Source: an uncultured Eubacteriales bacterium (GTDB lineage Bacteria > Bacillota > Clostridia > Oscillospirales > Oscillospiraceae). Taken from it: a stretch of DNA of 64,000 nucleotides. The stretch lies in assembly GCA_900544975.1 (NCBI GenBank), contig UQXI01000003.1, positions 42,922 to 106,921 of the forward strand. Reading direction: 5' to 3'. Position numbers and translations under genes: made by a program. The notes under the pieces were generated by a model. The model worked only from the letters and a program-made list of their open reading frames with translations. It was not told the DNA's origin and made no database searches. Each line of letters starts with the position of its first letter. Within the stretch, counting starts at the first letter, position 1. Shown here one piece after another: positions 1 through 8,768 of this stretch.

Positions 1-2
1 TC

Positions 3-572
3 TATGATCTGGGAGTCCGCCATGTACTGCTGGGTAATTTGGGGCAAATCCCTCTGGCCAAAGCACGGGGCTTTGCCATTTGCGGCGACTTTGGCCTGAA
101 TCTCTACAACAGCCAGTCCATGAATGCCATGCGCTCTTTGGGCCTGGCCAGCGCTACGGTGTCCTTTGAAATGACGCTGCCACAAATTCGGGATGTGTCC
201 AAGGCCGTCCCGGCGGAAGCCATTGTCTATGGGCGTCTGCCGCTGATGGTAACGGAAAACTGCCTGATCCGAGGCCGGACCGGCCGGTGCGCCTGCCAGA
301 CCGGCGCCACCCGCCTCATGGACCGAAAGGGCGAGGAGTTTCCGGTCATTCGGGACTGTGGTACTTGCAGAAGTCTGGTACTCAATGGCAAAAAGCTGTA
401 TTGGCTGGACCGGCAGGAGGACTGGCGGGGTCTTGGCCTGTACGCCCTGCGGCTTTTGTTCACCACAGAAAATTCTCAAGAGGTAGACCGGGTCCTGCGG
501 GCCTGGGAGACCGCCGCCCCCTTCGCGCCGGGAGGCTGCACCCGGGGCCTGTACCTGCGGGGCGTGGAATAA
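3..572 (+). CDS. U32 family peptidase, C-terminal part (5' end outside window)
   Basis: The frame is open to the left edge, so the TTG near position 39 is not the start. About 190 residues of the C-terminal part are visible. The segment GDFGLNLYNS followed by a cysteine-rich stretch (CLIRGRTGRCACQTG, later DCGTC) is typical of U32 peptidases of the collagenase/YhbU type carrying the DUF3656-like tail. U32 proteins act on peptides or in tRNA and ubiquinone hydroxylation; the substrate cannot be told here. It lies upstream of maf on the same strand with a 51-base gap that contains a GC-rich hairpin (ggcccc/ggggcc) without a T-tract, so cotranscription with maf is possible. Family fairly sure, exact role unknown. 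Confidence 0.8.
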   Translation, partial: YDLGVRHVLLGNLGQIPLAKARGFAICGDFGLNLYNSQSMNAMRSLGLASATVSFEMTLPQIRDVSKAVPAEAIVYGRLPLMVTENCLIRGRTGRCACQTGATRLMDRKGEEFPVIRDCGTCRSLVLNGKKLYWLDRQEDWRGLGLYALRLLFTTENSQEVDRVLRAWETAAPFAPGGCTRGLYLRGVE

Positions 573-623
573 ATGAAACACAGGCCCCCTTTGGGGCCAA
601 TGTAACTTGGGAGGCGCGCTGCG

Positions 624-1193
624 ATGGAGATCATCCTGGCGTCCCAATCCCCCCGGCGGCGGGAGCTGCTGGAGCGAATGGGACTTTCCTTTACCGTCCG
701 GGCAGCGGACATAGACGAAACCATGGATCCAGAACAAGACCCGGCCCAGGAGGTTGCCCGGGTGAGCCGGGCGAAGGCCATGGCGGTCACGGCGGGCCCC
801 GGAGATGTGGTCATTGCCGCAGACACCATTGTGGTCTGCGGCGGACGCATTCTGGGAAAGCCCGGTACCAGCCAGCAGGCGGCGCAGATGCTGCAGCTCC
901 TGTCCGGCCGGGACCACCAGGTCATGACGGGATGGACCGTCCGCCGGGATGGCGCCGTTTTCACCCAGACCGAGGTGAGCCACATCTTCTTCCGCCCGCT
1001 GGAGGAAGCGGAAATCGCCGCCTATGTGGCGACTGGCGAGCCGCTGGATAAGGCGGGGGCTTATGGCATTCAGGGCCTGGCTGCGCTGTTTGTCACCCGG
1101 TTGGAGGGGGACTATTACAACGTCATGGGCCTGCCCCTGTGCGCCCTGGCACAGCAGCTGCGCAAACTGGGTGTGAGAATTTTGGGAGTGTGA
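624..1193 (+). CDS. maf: Maf family nucleoside triphosphate pyrophosphatase
   Basis: A 189-residue protein, full length for Maf. It opens with the Maf signature MEIILASQSPRRRELL, has the AADIDE segment, and carries the acidic VVIAADTIVV motif and a GKP segment that form the nucleotide pocket. Maf proteins hydrolyse non-canonical or excess (d)NTPs such as dTTP/UTP to monophosphates and are linked to septum control in Bacillus. GGGAGG at 609-614 places the ATG at 624. The gene directly precedes mreC, mreD and PBP2, the usual Firmicutes arrangement around the elongasome. The sequence does not show which nucleotide it prefers. Confidence 0.93.
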   Translation: MEIILASQSPRRRELLERMGLSFTVRAADIDETMDPEQDPAQEVARVSRAKAMAVTAGPGDVVIAADTIVVCGGRILGKPGTSQQAAQMLQLLSGRDHQVMTGWTVRRDGAVFTQTEVSHIFFRPLEEAEIAAYVATGEPLDKAGAYGIQGLAALFVTRLEGDYYNVMGLPLCALAQQLRKLGVRILGV

Positions 1194-1199
1194 GGCGCT

Positions 1200-2018
1200 G
1201 TGAAAAAACATTTGAATTTCAAAGCCAAAGCGGTTTTGGCCCTGACGGTGGTCCTGGCGGTGGTTTTGGCCCTGGCTGGTACCTTTGGCCCTCAGAAGGT
1301 GGTGCAGACCATCCTGACCCCCCTGCGGGCTGGCGCTGCCGGGCTGACCCGCCAGGCCCAGAAGCTCTATAGCTATATGTTCCGGTATGACGCCTTGGAG
1401 GCGGAGAATCAGGAGCTGAAAGCCCGGATTGCAGAGATGGAACGTGACGCCAGGGTGGCCGACACCCTCCAGCGGGAAAACCAGCGTCTGCGGGACCTGG
1501 CGGAGCTGAAGCAGGAGCGGGAGGATTATGAATTGACCTCCGCCTACATCATCACCTGGGATTCCAACGACTGGACCAGTTCGTTCACCATCAACAAAGG
1601 GTCCGGCTCCGGCATTGCCGAAGATATGGTGGCCATCACGGCCCAGGGCGAGGTGGTGGGCCTGGTGACGGCAGTGGGTTCCAACTGGGCGACGGTGACC
1701 ACGGTGCTGGATTCCGCCCTGGAGGTGAGCGCCAACATCGCTTCCTCCGGCTATGCGGGTATGGTCCAGGGCGCATACACCACAGGGGCCGAGGGAATGC
1801 TCCGCATGGACTATCTGCCCACAGATGCGGTCATCCGGAACAACGAACCGGTGGTTACGGCCGGTTCCACCCTGTACCCCCGGGATCTCATTTTGGGCTA
1901 CGTGGCGGATGCCGGCTTCGATGAAACCGGGGTAGCCAAGTATGCACTGTTGACCCCGGCGGCAGATTTTGAGAACATGGAGCAGGTGTTCATCCTGACC
2001 GATTACAAACACGAGTAA
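1200..2018 (+). CDS. mreC: Rod shape-determining protein MreC
   Basis: A 272-residue protein with GTG start six bases after the maf stop. Residues about 7-28 form one membrane anchor (AVLALTVVLAVVLALAG). A coiled coil rich in AENQELKARIAEMERD follows (about residues 60-105). The beta-rich periplasm-side MreC domain comes next, with the conserved SSFTINKGSGSGI segment and a C-terminal VFIL strand. MreC scaffolds the elongasome outside the membrane and contacts PBP2 and MreD. The gene sits in order mreC-mreD-PBP2, which supports the call. mreB is not in the window. Confidence 0.93.
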   Translation: MKKHLNFKAKAVLALTVVLAVVLALAGTFGPQKVVQTILTPLRAGAAGLTRQAQKLYSYMFRYDALEAENQELKARIAEMERDARVADTLQRENQRLRDLAELKQEREDYELTSAYIITWDSNDWTSSFTINKGSGSGIAEDMVAITAQGEVVGLVTAVGSNWATVTTVLDSALEVSANIASSGYAGMVQGAYTTGAEGMLRMDYLPTDAVIRNNEPVVTAGSTLYPRDLILGYVADAGFDETGVAKYALLTPAADFENMEQVFILTDYKHE

Positions 2019-2049
2019 CCGCCCAGAAGGCGGCGCTCAGGAGAGTTTG

Positions 2050-2631
2050 ATGAACAAACGACTTTTATCCAAGCTGGAGCAGGGCGAGGGAACCACGTTG
2101 ATGGGGAAGCTGTTTCTCACCCGCCGTCAGCGGCAGGTGATCCTCAAGTGGTTCTTATTTTCCCTGGTCTATTTGGTCCTGCAGGTGATGCAGGACGTGC
2201 TATTTAGCCGAATACAAATTTGGGGGGGCTGCCCGGACCTGGTGCCCGGGTATTTGCTCCTGGTGTGCCTGATGCAGGGCCCTGGGTCCGGGGGGCTGTT
2301 TGCCCTCCTGGCAGGGGTGTTCCGGAGCTTATCCGGGGCAGTGCTGGGGCCGGTGTCTCTGCTGGTGACCACCTGCGCCGGTGTGCTGCTGTCCGCATTC
2401 CGGGGCGGGTACTTGCAGCGGCGGTTTTGGTCTGTGATGCTGTGCGTCTGGGCTGGTATTTTCCTGCACCAGGGGCTGCTGTTTGCCCTGGGTCTGTTTC
2501 TGGGAAGTACATCTGCCGGGCATTGGCTTGGCGTCTTGGGCGGCAGCCTGGGGACCGGACTGGCCTGCTGCGCCCTATATCCCCTGGCGTTGGCCCTGGG
2601 GAGAATCGGAGGTGAACCATGGAACGAGTAA
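2050..2631 (+). CDS. mreD: Rod shape-determining protein MreD
   Basis: A very hydrophobic protein of about 193 residues with five to six predicted membrane spans, the size and profile of MreD. The stretch CPDLVPGYLLLVCLMQGPGSGGLFALLAG falls across the typical MreD core (position about 60-90). AGGAG at 2039-2043 is six bases from the ATG at 2050, so this start is preferred over the TTG at 2047. It overlaps the next gene by 13 bases, indicating translational coupling with the PBP2 gene. MreD sequences diverge strongly; identity rests on position between mreC and PBP2 plus topology. Confidence 0.85.
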   Translation: MNKRLLSKLEQGEGTTLMGKLFLTRRQRQVILKWFLFSLVYLVLQVMQDVLFSRIQIWGGCPDLVPGYLLLVCLMQGPGSGGLFALLAGVFRSLSGAVLGPVSLLVTTCAGVLLSAFRGGYLQRRFWSVMLCVWAGIFLHQGLLFALGLFLGSTSAGHWLGVLGGSLGTGLACCALYPLALALGRIGGEPWNE

Positions 2632-4700
2632 GTCGGAGCCGGTGCATTGCGATTTTGCTGCTGTTTGCTGTTGTTTTAAGCCTGTTTGGCTTTCGAATGT
2701 ACGGTTTACAGGTTCGGGATGTAGACCCGGACAGCAACCGGGATGCCACCTATACCACATGGAGCCGCGTGACTGCCGCCCGGGGTGAGATCCTGGACCG
2801 GAACGGCAATGTGCTGGTGACCAACCGGGCCAGCTACAACCTGGTATTCAACAACTATGTGATCTACAATTCGGACAACCCCAACGAGTCCCTGCGTAAG
2901 CTGGCGAATCTTCTGCAGGAGCGGGGCATTGCCTATCTGGAGCATCTCCCTGTGACTCTGGACAAGCCCTATGAATACACCTTGTCAGAGCTCTCTTCCA
3001 CCTGGCAGGGATATTTCAAGGACTTTTTGAATTACCGGGAGTGGGATTCCGACATTTCTGCGGCCCAGCTGATGAAGCAGCTGCGCAGTGCCTATCGAAT
3101 TCCCAACGATTGGACGGACCGGGAGGTGCGGTTGGTGGTGGGACTGCGCTATGAGCTGGAGCTGCGCAGCGATCTCACCAACCTGTCGGCCTATACCCTC
3201 CTGGAGGACGTGTCGTCGGAGGATCTGTCTGCCATTTTGGAGCTGAACACCCCGGGCCTCAATGTGGAATCCTCTACGGTGCGGGAATATGCCACTACCT
3301 ATGCCGCCCACATCCTTGGAAACCTGGGCCTGATGGATGCCCAGCAGTGGGAGACCTACAAGGATCAGGGCTACTCTATGGATGCCTATGTGGGGCAGAG
3401 CGGCTTTGAAGCTGCCTTCGAAGAATATCTCCACGGTACCGATGGGGTGAAGCTCACCACGGTGGATACCAAGGGCAATGTGGTGGCGGAGTATTTCCAG
3501 ACCCAGCCCCAGGCAGGCGCCAATGTGGAAACCACCATTGACCTCAACATGCAGATTGCAGCGGAGACTGCCCTGGAGCAGGTCATCCTGGAGCTTCGGG
3601 AAGAGGGCCTGGGACAGAAGCATGAGGGGCAGGACGCCGAAGGGGGTGCGGTGGTGGCTATCGATGTGAAGACCGGCCAGGTGCTGGCCTGCGCCAGTTA
3701 TCCCACCTTCCATTTGGCCACCTATTCCCAGGATTTCAATGAGCTGCGGGAGGCGGAGCTGGACCCTCTGTACAACCGGGCCCTTCAGGCGACCTACGCG
3801 CCCGGTTCGGTGTTCAAAATGGCTGTGACCATTGCCGCCATCAACCAGGGGGAGATTTCCCCGTCTACCTCCATTGAGGACAAAGGCGTCTACACCAAAT
3901 ATGAGAAAGAGGGCTATACCCCCCAGTGTCTCATCTACACCAATTACCGGCAGACACATGGCGTTCTCAATGTGGAAGAGGCCCTGGCGGTGTCCTGCAA
4001 CTATTTCTTCTATGAGGCGGGCATCCGCACAGGAATGCCGGCCATTGACGCGGTGGCCAAGGATCTGGGCCTGGGAGAGAAAACCGGGGTGGAGCTCTTC
4101 GAGGAGCAGGGGCACCGCGCCAATGCGGAGAGCAAGGAAGCGCTCTACGCCGACGATCCCAGCCGGTCCGGCTGGTATGATGCGGATACGCTGATGCTCT
4201 CCATTGGCCAGTCCGAGTGTATGTTTACCCCCATTCAGTTGGCCTCCTACACGGCGGCCCTGGCCAATCGGGGGACCCGGTACCGGGCCACATTCCTGAA
4301 CCGGGTGATTTCCTCGGACTACCAGTCTCTTCTGGCCAGTGCGGAACCGGAGGTCCTCAGTACCTGCACCATCAGTGACGACGCCTATTACGCCTACACC
4401 ACCGGGATGCGCATGGCCGTCTCCGATGACCGAGGCACGGCCAAATCTTATCTGGGAGACTATCCCGTTGCTGTGGCTGGTAAGACCGGCACAGCCCAGC
4501 ACAGTGCGCAGGGCTCCGACAACGGCTCGTTTGTGTGCTATGCGCCATATGAGAATCCTGAGATTGCCATTGCGGTCTTTGTGGAGAAGGGTGCCCAGGG
4601 TGGTAATCTGGCCCGGGTGGCCAAGGCGATCATGGACGTCTATTTTGGCCAGACCCAGCAGGCGGGCGCTGAGCTGCCCGGCGAGAACGTGGGCAACTAA
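2619..4700 (+). CDS. mrdA: Penicillin-binding protein 2 (elongasome D,D-transpeptidase)
   Basis: A 693-residue class B PBP. An N-terminal membrane anchor (residues about 8-28) leads into the pedestal domain (RGEILDRNGNVL). The transpeptidase domain follows with all three active-site motifs: S397-V-F-K (nucleophile serine and lysine), S459-C-N, and K622-T-G-T. It crosslinks peptidoglycan stem peptides during side-wall growth together with a SEDS polymerase and MreC. It is translationally coupled to mreD. Length is within the usual range for Clostridia, and it is the probable beta-lactam target of the locus. Confidence 0.93.
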   Translation: MERVSRSRCIAILLLFAVVLSLFGFRMYGLQVRDVDPDSNRDATYTTWSRVTAARGEILDRNGNVLVTNRASYNLVFNNYVIYNSDNPNESLRKLANLLQERGIAYLEHLPVTLDKPYEYTLSELSSTWQGYFKDFLNYREWDSDISAAQLMKQLRSAYRIPNDWTDREVRLVVGLRYELELRSDLTNLSAYTLLEDVSSEDLSAILELNTPGLNVESSTVREYATTYAAHILGNLGLMDAQQWETYKDQGYSMDAYVGQSGFEAAFEEYLHGTDGVKLTTVDTKGNVVAEYFQTQPQAGANVETTIDLNMQIAAETALEQVILELREEGLGQKHEGQDAEGGAVVAIDVKTGQVLACASYPTFHLATYSQDFNELREAELDPLYNRALQATYAPGSVFKMAVTIAAINQGEISPSTSIEDKGVYTKYEKEGYTPQCLIYTNYRQTHGVLNVEEALAVSCNYFFYEAGIRTGMPAIDAVAKDLGLGEKTGVELFEEQGHRANAESKEALYADDPSRSGWYDADTLMLSIGQSECMFTPIQLASYTAALANRGTRYRATFLNRVISSDYQSLLASAEPEVLSTCTISDDAYYAYTTGMRMAVSDDRGTAKSYLGDYPVAVAGKTGTAQHSAQGSDNGSFVCYAPYENPEIAIAVFVEKGAQGGNLARVAKAIMDVYFGQTQQAGAELPGENVGN

Positions 4701-4733
4701 GGTCCCCAGCGGGCCGGACAGGAGGAAGTACCA

Positions 4734-5231
4734 ATGAAGCAGCTGTATTTAGAGGCCGGGCAAATCGTCTCGACCCATGGCATCCGGGGTGAGGTGAAGG
4801 TCTTGCCCTGGGCCGACGGGCCGGAGTTTCTGACCCTGTTTGACCGTGTCTATCTGAAGGGGAGAGAATATGCCGTGGAATCCGCCCGGGTACAGAAGAC
4901 CTGTGTGCTCCTGAAGCTCCAGGGGGTGGATACGGTGGAGGCCGCCCAGGCTCTGCGGGATACGGTGGTTCAGGTGAACCGGGAAGATGTGGAGCTGGAG
5001 GAGGGGACCTATTTCATTGCGGATCTGATTGGTCTCCGTGTCCTGGATGGAGAGCGGGAAGTGGGCGCCATTCGGGAGATTCTGACCATGCCCGGCAATG
5101 ATGTGTATGTGGTCCAGGGGGAGCACACCTACATGATCCCGGCGGTGAAGGAATTTCTGCTGGAGACCAATCCGGATCAGGGATATGTCCGGGTCAAGCT
5201 GATTGAGGGGATGCAGACCGATGCGGATTGA
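4734..5231 (+). CDS. rimM: 16S rRNA processing protein RimM
   Basis: 165 residues, full length. The N-terminal motif GQIVSTHGIRGEVKV and the C-terminal PRC-barrel (VYVVQGEHTYMIPAVKEFL) are diagnostic. RimM binds S19 and helps mature the 30S head. AGGAGG lies just upstream of the ATG at 4734. The stop overlaps trmD by 11 bases; rimM-trmD is a nearly universal bacterial pair. The 33-base gap from PBP2 suggests it may share the upstream transcript. Confidence 0.95.
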   Translation: MKQLYLEAGQIVSTHGIRGEVKVLPWADGPEFLTLFDRVYLKGREYAVESARVQKTCVLLKLQGVDTVEAAQALRDTVVQVNREDVELEEGTYFIADLIGLRVLDGEREVGAIREILTMPGNDVYVVQGEHTYMIPAVKEFLLETNPDQGYVRVKLIEGMQTDAD

Positions 5232-5976
5232 TATTTTGACCCTCTTCCCCGATTCCTTGGGAGACGTGCTGTCAGAGAGTATCCTGGGCCGGGCGCAGGA
5301 GCGAGGCTTCATCCGCATTGAGGCCCACCAGATCCGGGACTATACCGCCAGCAAGCAGTGCCAGGTGGACGACTATCCCTATGGCGGCGGCCGGGGGGCC
5401 ATCATGCAGGCGGATCCCCTGTACCGGTGCTGGGAGCATGTGTGCGACGAGGCAGGCGCTCCGGTGCACACCATTTATCTCTCCCCCTGCGGCCACACCT
5501 TCTGCCAGGCCGACGCCATTCGGCTCAGTCGGGAGGAAAACCTGGTGTTGGTTTGCGGCCACTATGAGGGCATTGACCAGCGATTTATTGACGAATGCGT
5601 GGATGAGGAGCTTTCCCTGGGAGATTTTGTGCTCACCGGCGGGGAAATAGCCGCCATGGCGGTGACAGACGCGGTGTGCCGTATGGTACCGGGGGTGCTG
5701 GCAGATCCGGAGTGTTTTCAGGATGAAAGCCACTTTGGGGGCCTGCTGGAATATCCCCAGTACAGCCGCCCCGCCCTCTGGCATGGCCTCCAGGCGCCGG
5801 AGATCCTCCTGTCCGGGGATCATGCGAAGGTGGCCCGGTGGCGACGGAAGCAGGCCCTGCGCCGGACCCGCGCCCGGCGGCCGGATATGTTTGAGAGAAT
5901 CATCTTTGAGACCAAGCAGGAGAAGAAGCTCCTGGCAGAAATCGAAGAGGAGGGTTGGGAGGATGGAACTGGTTGA
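5221..5976 (+). CDS. trmD: tRNA (guanosine(37)-N1)-methyltransferase TrmD
   Basis: 251 residues from the ATG at 5221, which overlaps the rimM stop and gives the expected MRIDILTLFPD start; a longer frame begins at 5203 but lies inside rimM. The SPOUT trefoil-knot motif is seen as LVCGHYEGIDQRFID and LSLGDFVLTGGE. The enzyme methylates G37 of tRNAs reading CNN codons, preventing +1 frameshifting. The C-terminal basic tail RRKQALRRTRARRPD is typical. Its 3' end overlaps the following GNAT gene by 14 bases. Confidence 0.96.
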   Translation: MRIDILTLFPDSLGDVLSESILGRAQERGFIRIEAHQIRDYTASKQCQVDDYPYGGGRGAIMQADPLYRCWEHVCDEAGAPVHTIYLSPCGHTFCQADAIRLSREENLVLVCGHYEGIDQRFIDECVDEELSLGDFVLTGGEIAAMAVTDAVCRMVPGVLADPECFQDESHFGGLLEYPQYSRPALWHGLQAPEILLSGDHAKVARWRRKQALRRTRARRPDMFERIIFETKQEKKLLAEIEEEGWEDGTG

Positions 5977-6418
5977 GATCACAAAGGCCAACTGGAAGAA
6001 GGCCGTCTTCCTCACCACCGACTCTGAGCGAAGGATGCCTTTGGACGAGGGGTGGATTCTCAGCAACGCCTTTTCCCTTCTCCAGGCCCACTATGACCCG
6101 GATTGGGACTGCCGCTTGCTGGTGGAAGGGGGAACGCCTGTGGGCTTTGCCTTCTATGGCTACTGGCGGGAGCGGAATCGGTATCTTCTATGCCGGTATA
6201 TGATCGACATCCGGTATCAGGGCCGAGGGTATGGCGCCCGGGCGCTGCCCTTGGTTGTGGAGCAGATCCGCCGCCAGTATGGGTGCCGGGATGTGTATAC
6301 CACGGTGGATGATGAGAACGCCCGGGCGGTCAAGCTGTACCAGGAGTTCGGCTTCCGGCCCACAGGGGAAATGGATGAGACGGAGCGGGTGTACGTTCTG
6401 CGGGGGGAGGAAGGATAG
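5963..6418 (+). CDS. GNAT family N-acetyltransferase (spermidine acetyltransferase-like)
   Basis: 151 residues from the ATG at 5963 preceded by GGGAGG inside the trmD 3' end. The acetyl-CoA binding loop is YQGRGYGARAL (R/Q-x-x-G-x-G/A), and the downstream DDENARAVKLYQEFGF is the usual GNAT motif B. The layout resembles BltD/SpeG-like polyamine acetyltransferases, but substrate assignment is only inference. It is wedged between trmD and a sirtuin gene that starts on the base after its stop. Pairing of an acetyltransferase with a deacylase is suggestive but unproven. Confidence 0.8.
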   Translation: MELVEITKANWKKAVFLTTDSERRMPLDEGWILSNAFSLLQAHYDPDWDCRLLVEGGTPVGFAFYGYWRERNRYLLCRYMIDIRYQGRGYGARALPLVVEQIRRQYGCRDVYTTVDDENARAVKLYQEFGFRPTGEMDETERVYVLRGEEG

Positions 6419-7132
6419 ATGGAAGCGCTGGAAACGCTGCGCCAATGGGTCCGGGAGAGCCGCCGTATGGTCTTTTTTGGCGGAGCAGGCGTCAGCACGG
6501 AATCGGGAATTCCAGATTTCCGCAGTGTGGACGGCCTGTACAACCAGAAGTTTGAATACCCTCCGGAGACCATCATCAGCCATGAGTTTTACCTGAGCAA
6601 CCCAGCCTATTTCTTCCGGTTTTACCGGGAGAAGATGCTGCCCCTGGGCTTCCAGCCCAATGTGACCCATCAAAAGCTGGCCCAGTGGGAGCGGGAGGGG
6701 AAGCTGCTGGCAGTTGTGACGCAGAACATCGATGGTCTGCATCAAAAGGCGGGAAGCCGCCGGGTTTACGAGCTTCACGGCAGCGTCCTGCGCAATTACT
6801 GTGAACGGTGCGGGAGGTTTTATCCGGCGGAGTATGTGAAAGAAGCCAAGGGGGTGCCCCGGTGTGCCTGTGGCGGTATCGTCAAGCCGGATGTGGTCCT
6901 TTACGGGGAGAGTCTGGACCGGAGGACCTTGGCAGACAGCGTCTCCGCCATTGGCCAAGCGGATCTCATGATTGTGGGAGGCACCAGCCTCACCGTGTCC
7001 CCGGCTGCCGGATTGATCCAAGCCTACCGCGGCAGGCGGCTGGTCCTCATCAATCGGGACAGGACGCCCTATGACTGCTATGCCAATTTGGTGTTCCATC
7101 AGAGCTTGGGAGAGGTCTTTTCTCAGCTATAA
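6419..7132 (+). CDS. cobB: NAD-dependent protein deacylase, sirtuin family
   Basis: 237 residues, a normal bacterial sirtuin. The NAD-binding motif GAGVSTESGIPDFR, the TQNIDGLHQKAG segment and the catalytic histidine in ELHGS are all present. Zinc ligands are CERC and later CAC (C-x2-C...C-x-C spacing). It removes acyl groups from lysine using NAD+. It starts immediately after the acetyltransferase stop and closes the operon; a strong terminator follows at 7141. Confidence 0.93.
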   Translation: MEALETLRQWVRESRRMVFFGGAGVSTESGIPDFRSVDGLYNQKFEYPPETIISHEFYLSNPAYFFRFYREKMLPLGFQPNVTHQKLAQWEREGKLLAVVTQNIDGLHQKAGSRRVYELHGSVLRNYCERCGRFYPAEYVKEAKGVPRCACGGIVKPDVVLYGESLDRRTLADSVSAIGQADLMIVGGTSLTVSPAAGLIQAYRGRRLVLINRDRTPYDCYANLVFHQSLGEVFSQL

Positions 7133-7140
7133 ATGACAAA

Positions 7141-7195
7141 CCTGCGGTCTGTGCAGATGACGTTCTGATCATCTGTGCAGACCGCAGGCATTTTT
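7141..7195 (+). terminator. Intrinsic terminator after the mre-trmD-sirtuin cluster
   Basis: Arms 7141-7160 and 7169-7188 form a 20-bp stem (two G-T wobbles) with an 8-base loop, followed by a T-run at 7191-7195. It ends transcription of the plus-strand operon before convergent trpS. Confidence 0.9.
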
Positions 7196-7291
7196 ATGGT
7201 GATTCCGCGTTTTGTTCCGTATGGGCAAATAGGCGTGCCATAGCCGGTGTCATGAATTCAAAGAGGAGTAGCTGCACCCACACAATAATCG

Positions 7292-8374
7292 TTACCGATA
7301 CTTCTCTACCTGAGATTGGATGAGGGCGCCGTCTTCAAAGTAGTTGATCCGCATGGCCCGCTTCACCTGAGCCAGGGTCTGGGCCGCCTCTGCCTGGGCG
7401 GCTTCGCTGCCCCGTTTCAGGATCTGGTAGACGCCGGGGATGTCCTTCTGCCACTGGGCCCGGCGGGCACGAATGGGAGAGAGCTCTGCCTGGAGGATGT
7501 GGTTCAGGAATTTCTTCACCTTGACGTCCCCCAGTCCGCCCCGCTGGTAATGGGCCTTCAGTTCATCCAGGTTGGCGTACTCCGGCAGGAATTCCGCAAA
7601 GTGTCCGTCCTGGCAGAAAGCGTCCAGGTAGGTGAACACGGCGTTGCCCTCCAGACAGCCGGGATCGGAGACCTTCAGGTGGTTGGGATCGGTGAACATG
7701 TTCATCACCTTTTGCTTGACCTCCGCCTCGGTATCGGACAGGTAGATGCAGTTGCCCAGGGATTTGCTCATTTTGGCCTTGCCATCGGTGCCGGGCAGAC
7801 GGCAACAGACTTGATTTTGGGGGACCAGAGCTTCCGGCTCCACCAAAGTCTCCCCATAGGTCAGGTTAAACCGGCGTACGATCTCCCGGGCCTGCTCCAG
7901 CATGGGGAGCTGGTCCTCTCCCACTGGCACTGTGGTGGCCCGGAAGGCGGTGATGTCCGCTGCCTGGCTGATGGGATAGGTGAAAAAGCCCACGGGGATG
8001 CTGGCCTCAAAGTTCCGCATCTGGATCTCCGCCTTCACAGTGGGATTCCGTTGAAGCCGGGAGACGGTCACCAGATTCATATAGAAGAAGGTCAGCTCCG
8101 TAAGCTCCGGCACCTGAGACTGGATGAAGAGCGTCGACTTGGCTGGATCCAGGCCGCAGGACAGGTAGTCCAGGGCCACCTCAATGATGTTTTCCCGGAT
8201 CTTTTCCGGATTGTCTGCGTTGTCTGTCAGGGCCTGAGCATCGGCAATCATGATGAACACCTTGTCATACTGCCCGGAGTTCTGCAACTCCACCCGACGT
8301 TTCAGGGAGCCCACATAATGTCCCAAATGGAGCCGCCCAGTGGGGCGATCCCCTGTGAGGATGATTTTTTCCAT
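7292..8374 (-). CDS. trpS: Tryptophanyl-tRNA synthetase
   Basis: 360 residues, class I synthetase. The HIGH-type motif is HLGHYVG near residue 17 and the KMSKS loop is intact (KMSKSLGN). [12 protein letters not shown] is the typical TrpS start. It charges tRNA-Trp. AGGAGG sits six to seven bases before the ATG. The gene is preceded by a T-box leader with a Trp specifier, so expression should rise when uncharged tRNA-Trp accumulates. No tryptophan biosynthesis genes are adjacent. Confidence 0.96.
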   Translation of the reverse strand: MEKIILTGDRPTGRLHLGHYVGSLKRRVELQNSGQYDKVFIMIADAQALTDNADNPEKIRENIIEVALDYLSCGLDPAKSTLFIQSQVPELTELTFFYMNLVTVSRLQRNPTVKAEIQMRNFEASIPVGFFTYPISQAADITAFRATTVPVGEDQLPMLEQAREIVRRFNLTYGETLVEPEALVPQNQVCCRLPGTDGKAKMSKSLGNCIYLSDTEAEVKQKVMNMFTDPNHLKVSDPGCLEGNAVFTYLDAFCQDGHFAEFLPEYANLDELKAHYQRGGLGDVKVKKFLNHILQAELSPIRARRAQWQKDIPGVYQILKRGSEAAQAEAAQTLAQVKRAMRINYFEDGALIQSQVEKYR

Positions 8375-8393
8375 GTTTCAATACCTCCTGTTC

Positions 8394-8634
8394 AAAAAAA
8401 TAAGCGGTCTTATCCTACAAAGGATAAGACCGGAGTCCATACGCCACCTGTGCAGACGCTCACCAACATGAGCTCCCCGGATAACGGCCGGGTGCCGTCG
8501 GCGCCTACTGAATCTTCGGGCCGCCCTCCGGAGCCCATTCAGGACGCACAGCCTGCAACCCTTCCACCCAACGGGCCGCTCTCTGAAGGCCGGAGGCATC
8601 CGTACTACTTCTCCATCTGCGGTTTGACATATCA
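8394..8634 (-). promoter_or_regulatory. T-box riboswitch leader of trpS, Trp specifier
   Basis: On the minus strand the leader contains the Stem I features of a T-box: a GGAGAAGTAGTAC segment (8605-8617), the AGAGAG distal-loop block (around 8581-8590), and a specifier loop GAA-TGG at 8540-8535 reading the Trp codon. The T-box bulge region is AGGTGGC; its TGGC (plus-strand 8443-8446) pairs with the GCCA 3' end expected for tRNA-Trp (G discriminator). A perfect 12-bp terminator stem (8405-8416 with 8421-8432) followed by seven T lies just before the trpS ribosome site, giving transcription attenuation. Family is well known; boundaries are approximate. Confidence 0.88.
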
Positions 8635-8641
8635 TAGCTGT

Positions 8642-8670
8642 ACTATAGCTCCCGCAACGCCAAAAGTCAA
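8642..8670 (-). promoter_or_regulatory. trpS promoter
   Basis: Minus-strand TTGACT (8670-8665), 17-base spacer, TATAGT (8647-8642). Close to the sigma-A consensus and placed just upstream of the T-box. Confidence 0.75.
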
Positions 8671-8715
8671 GGGGAAAAATCGGGATCGCTGGTGGGCGTC
8701 GGATTGGGACACACA

Positions 8716-8755
8716 ACGAGCCTGCTGCAAAGGTGTGCCTTTCCAGCAGGCTCGT
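8716..8755 (-). terminator. Hairpin downstream of natB
   Basis: A perfect 12-bp inverted repeat (8716-8727 with 8744-8755) extended by an inner AAAGG/CCTTT stem lies 14 bases past the natB stop. There is no strong T-run, so it may be a weak terminator or an mRNA 3'-end stabiliser. One arm recurs in the degraded copy near 15230. Confidence 0.5.
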
Positions 8756-8768
8756 CTACACGGTGTGT

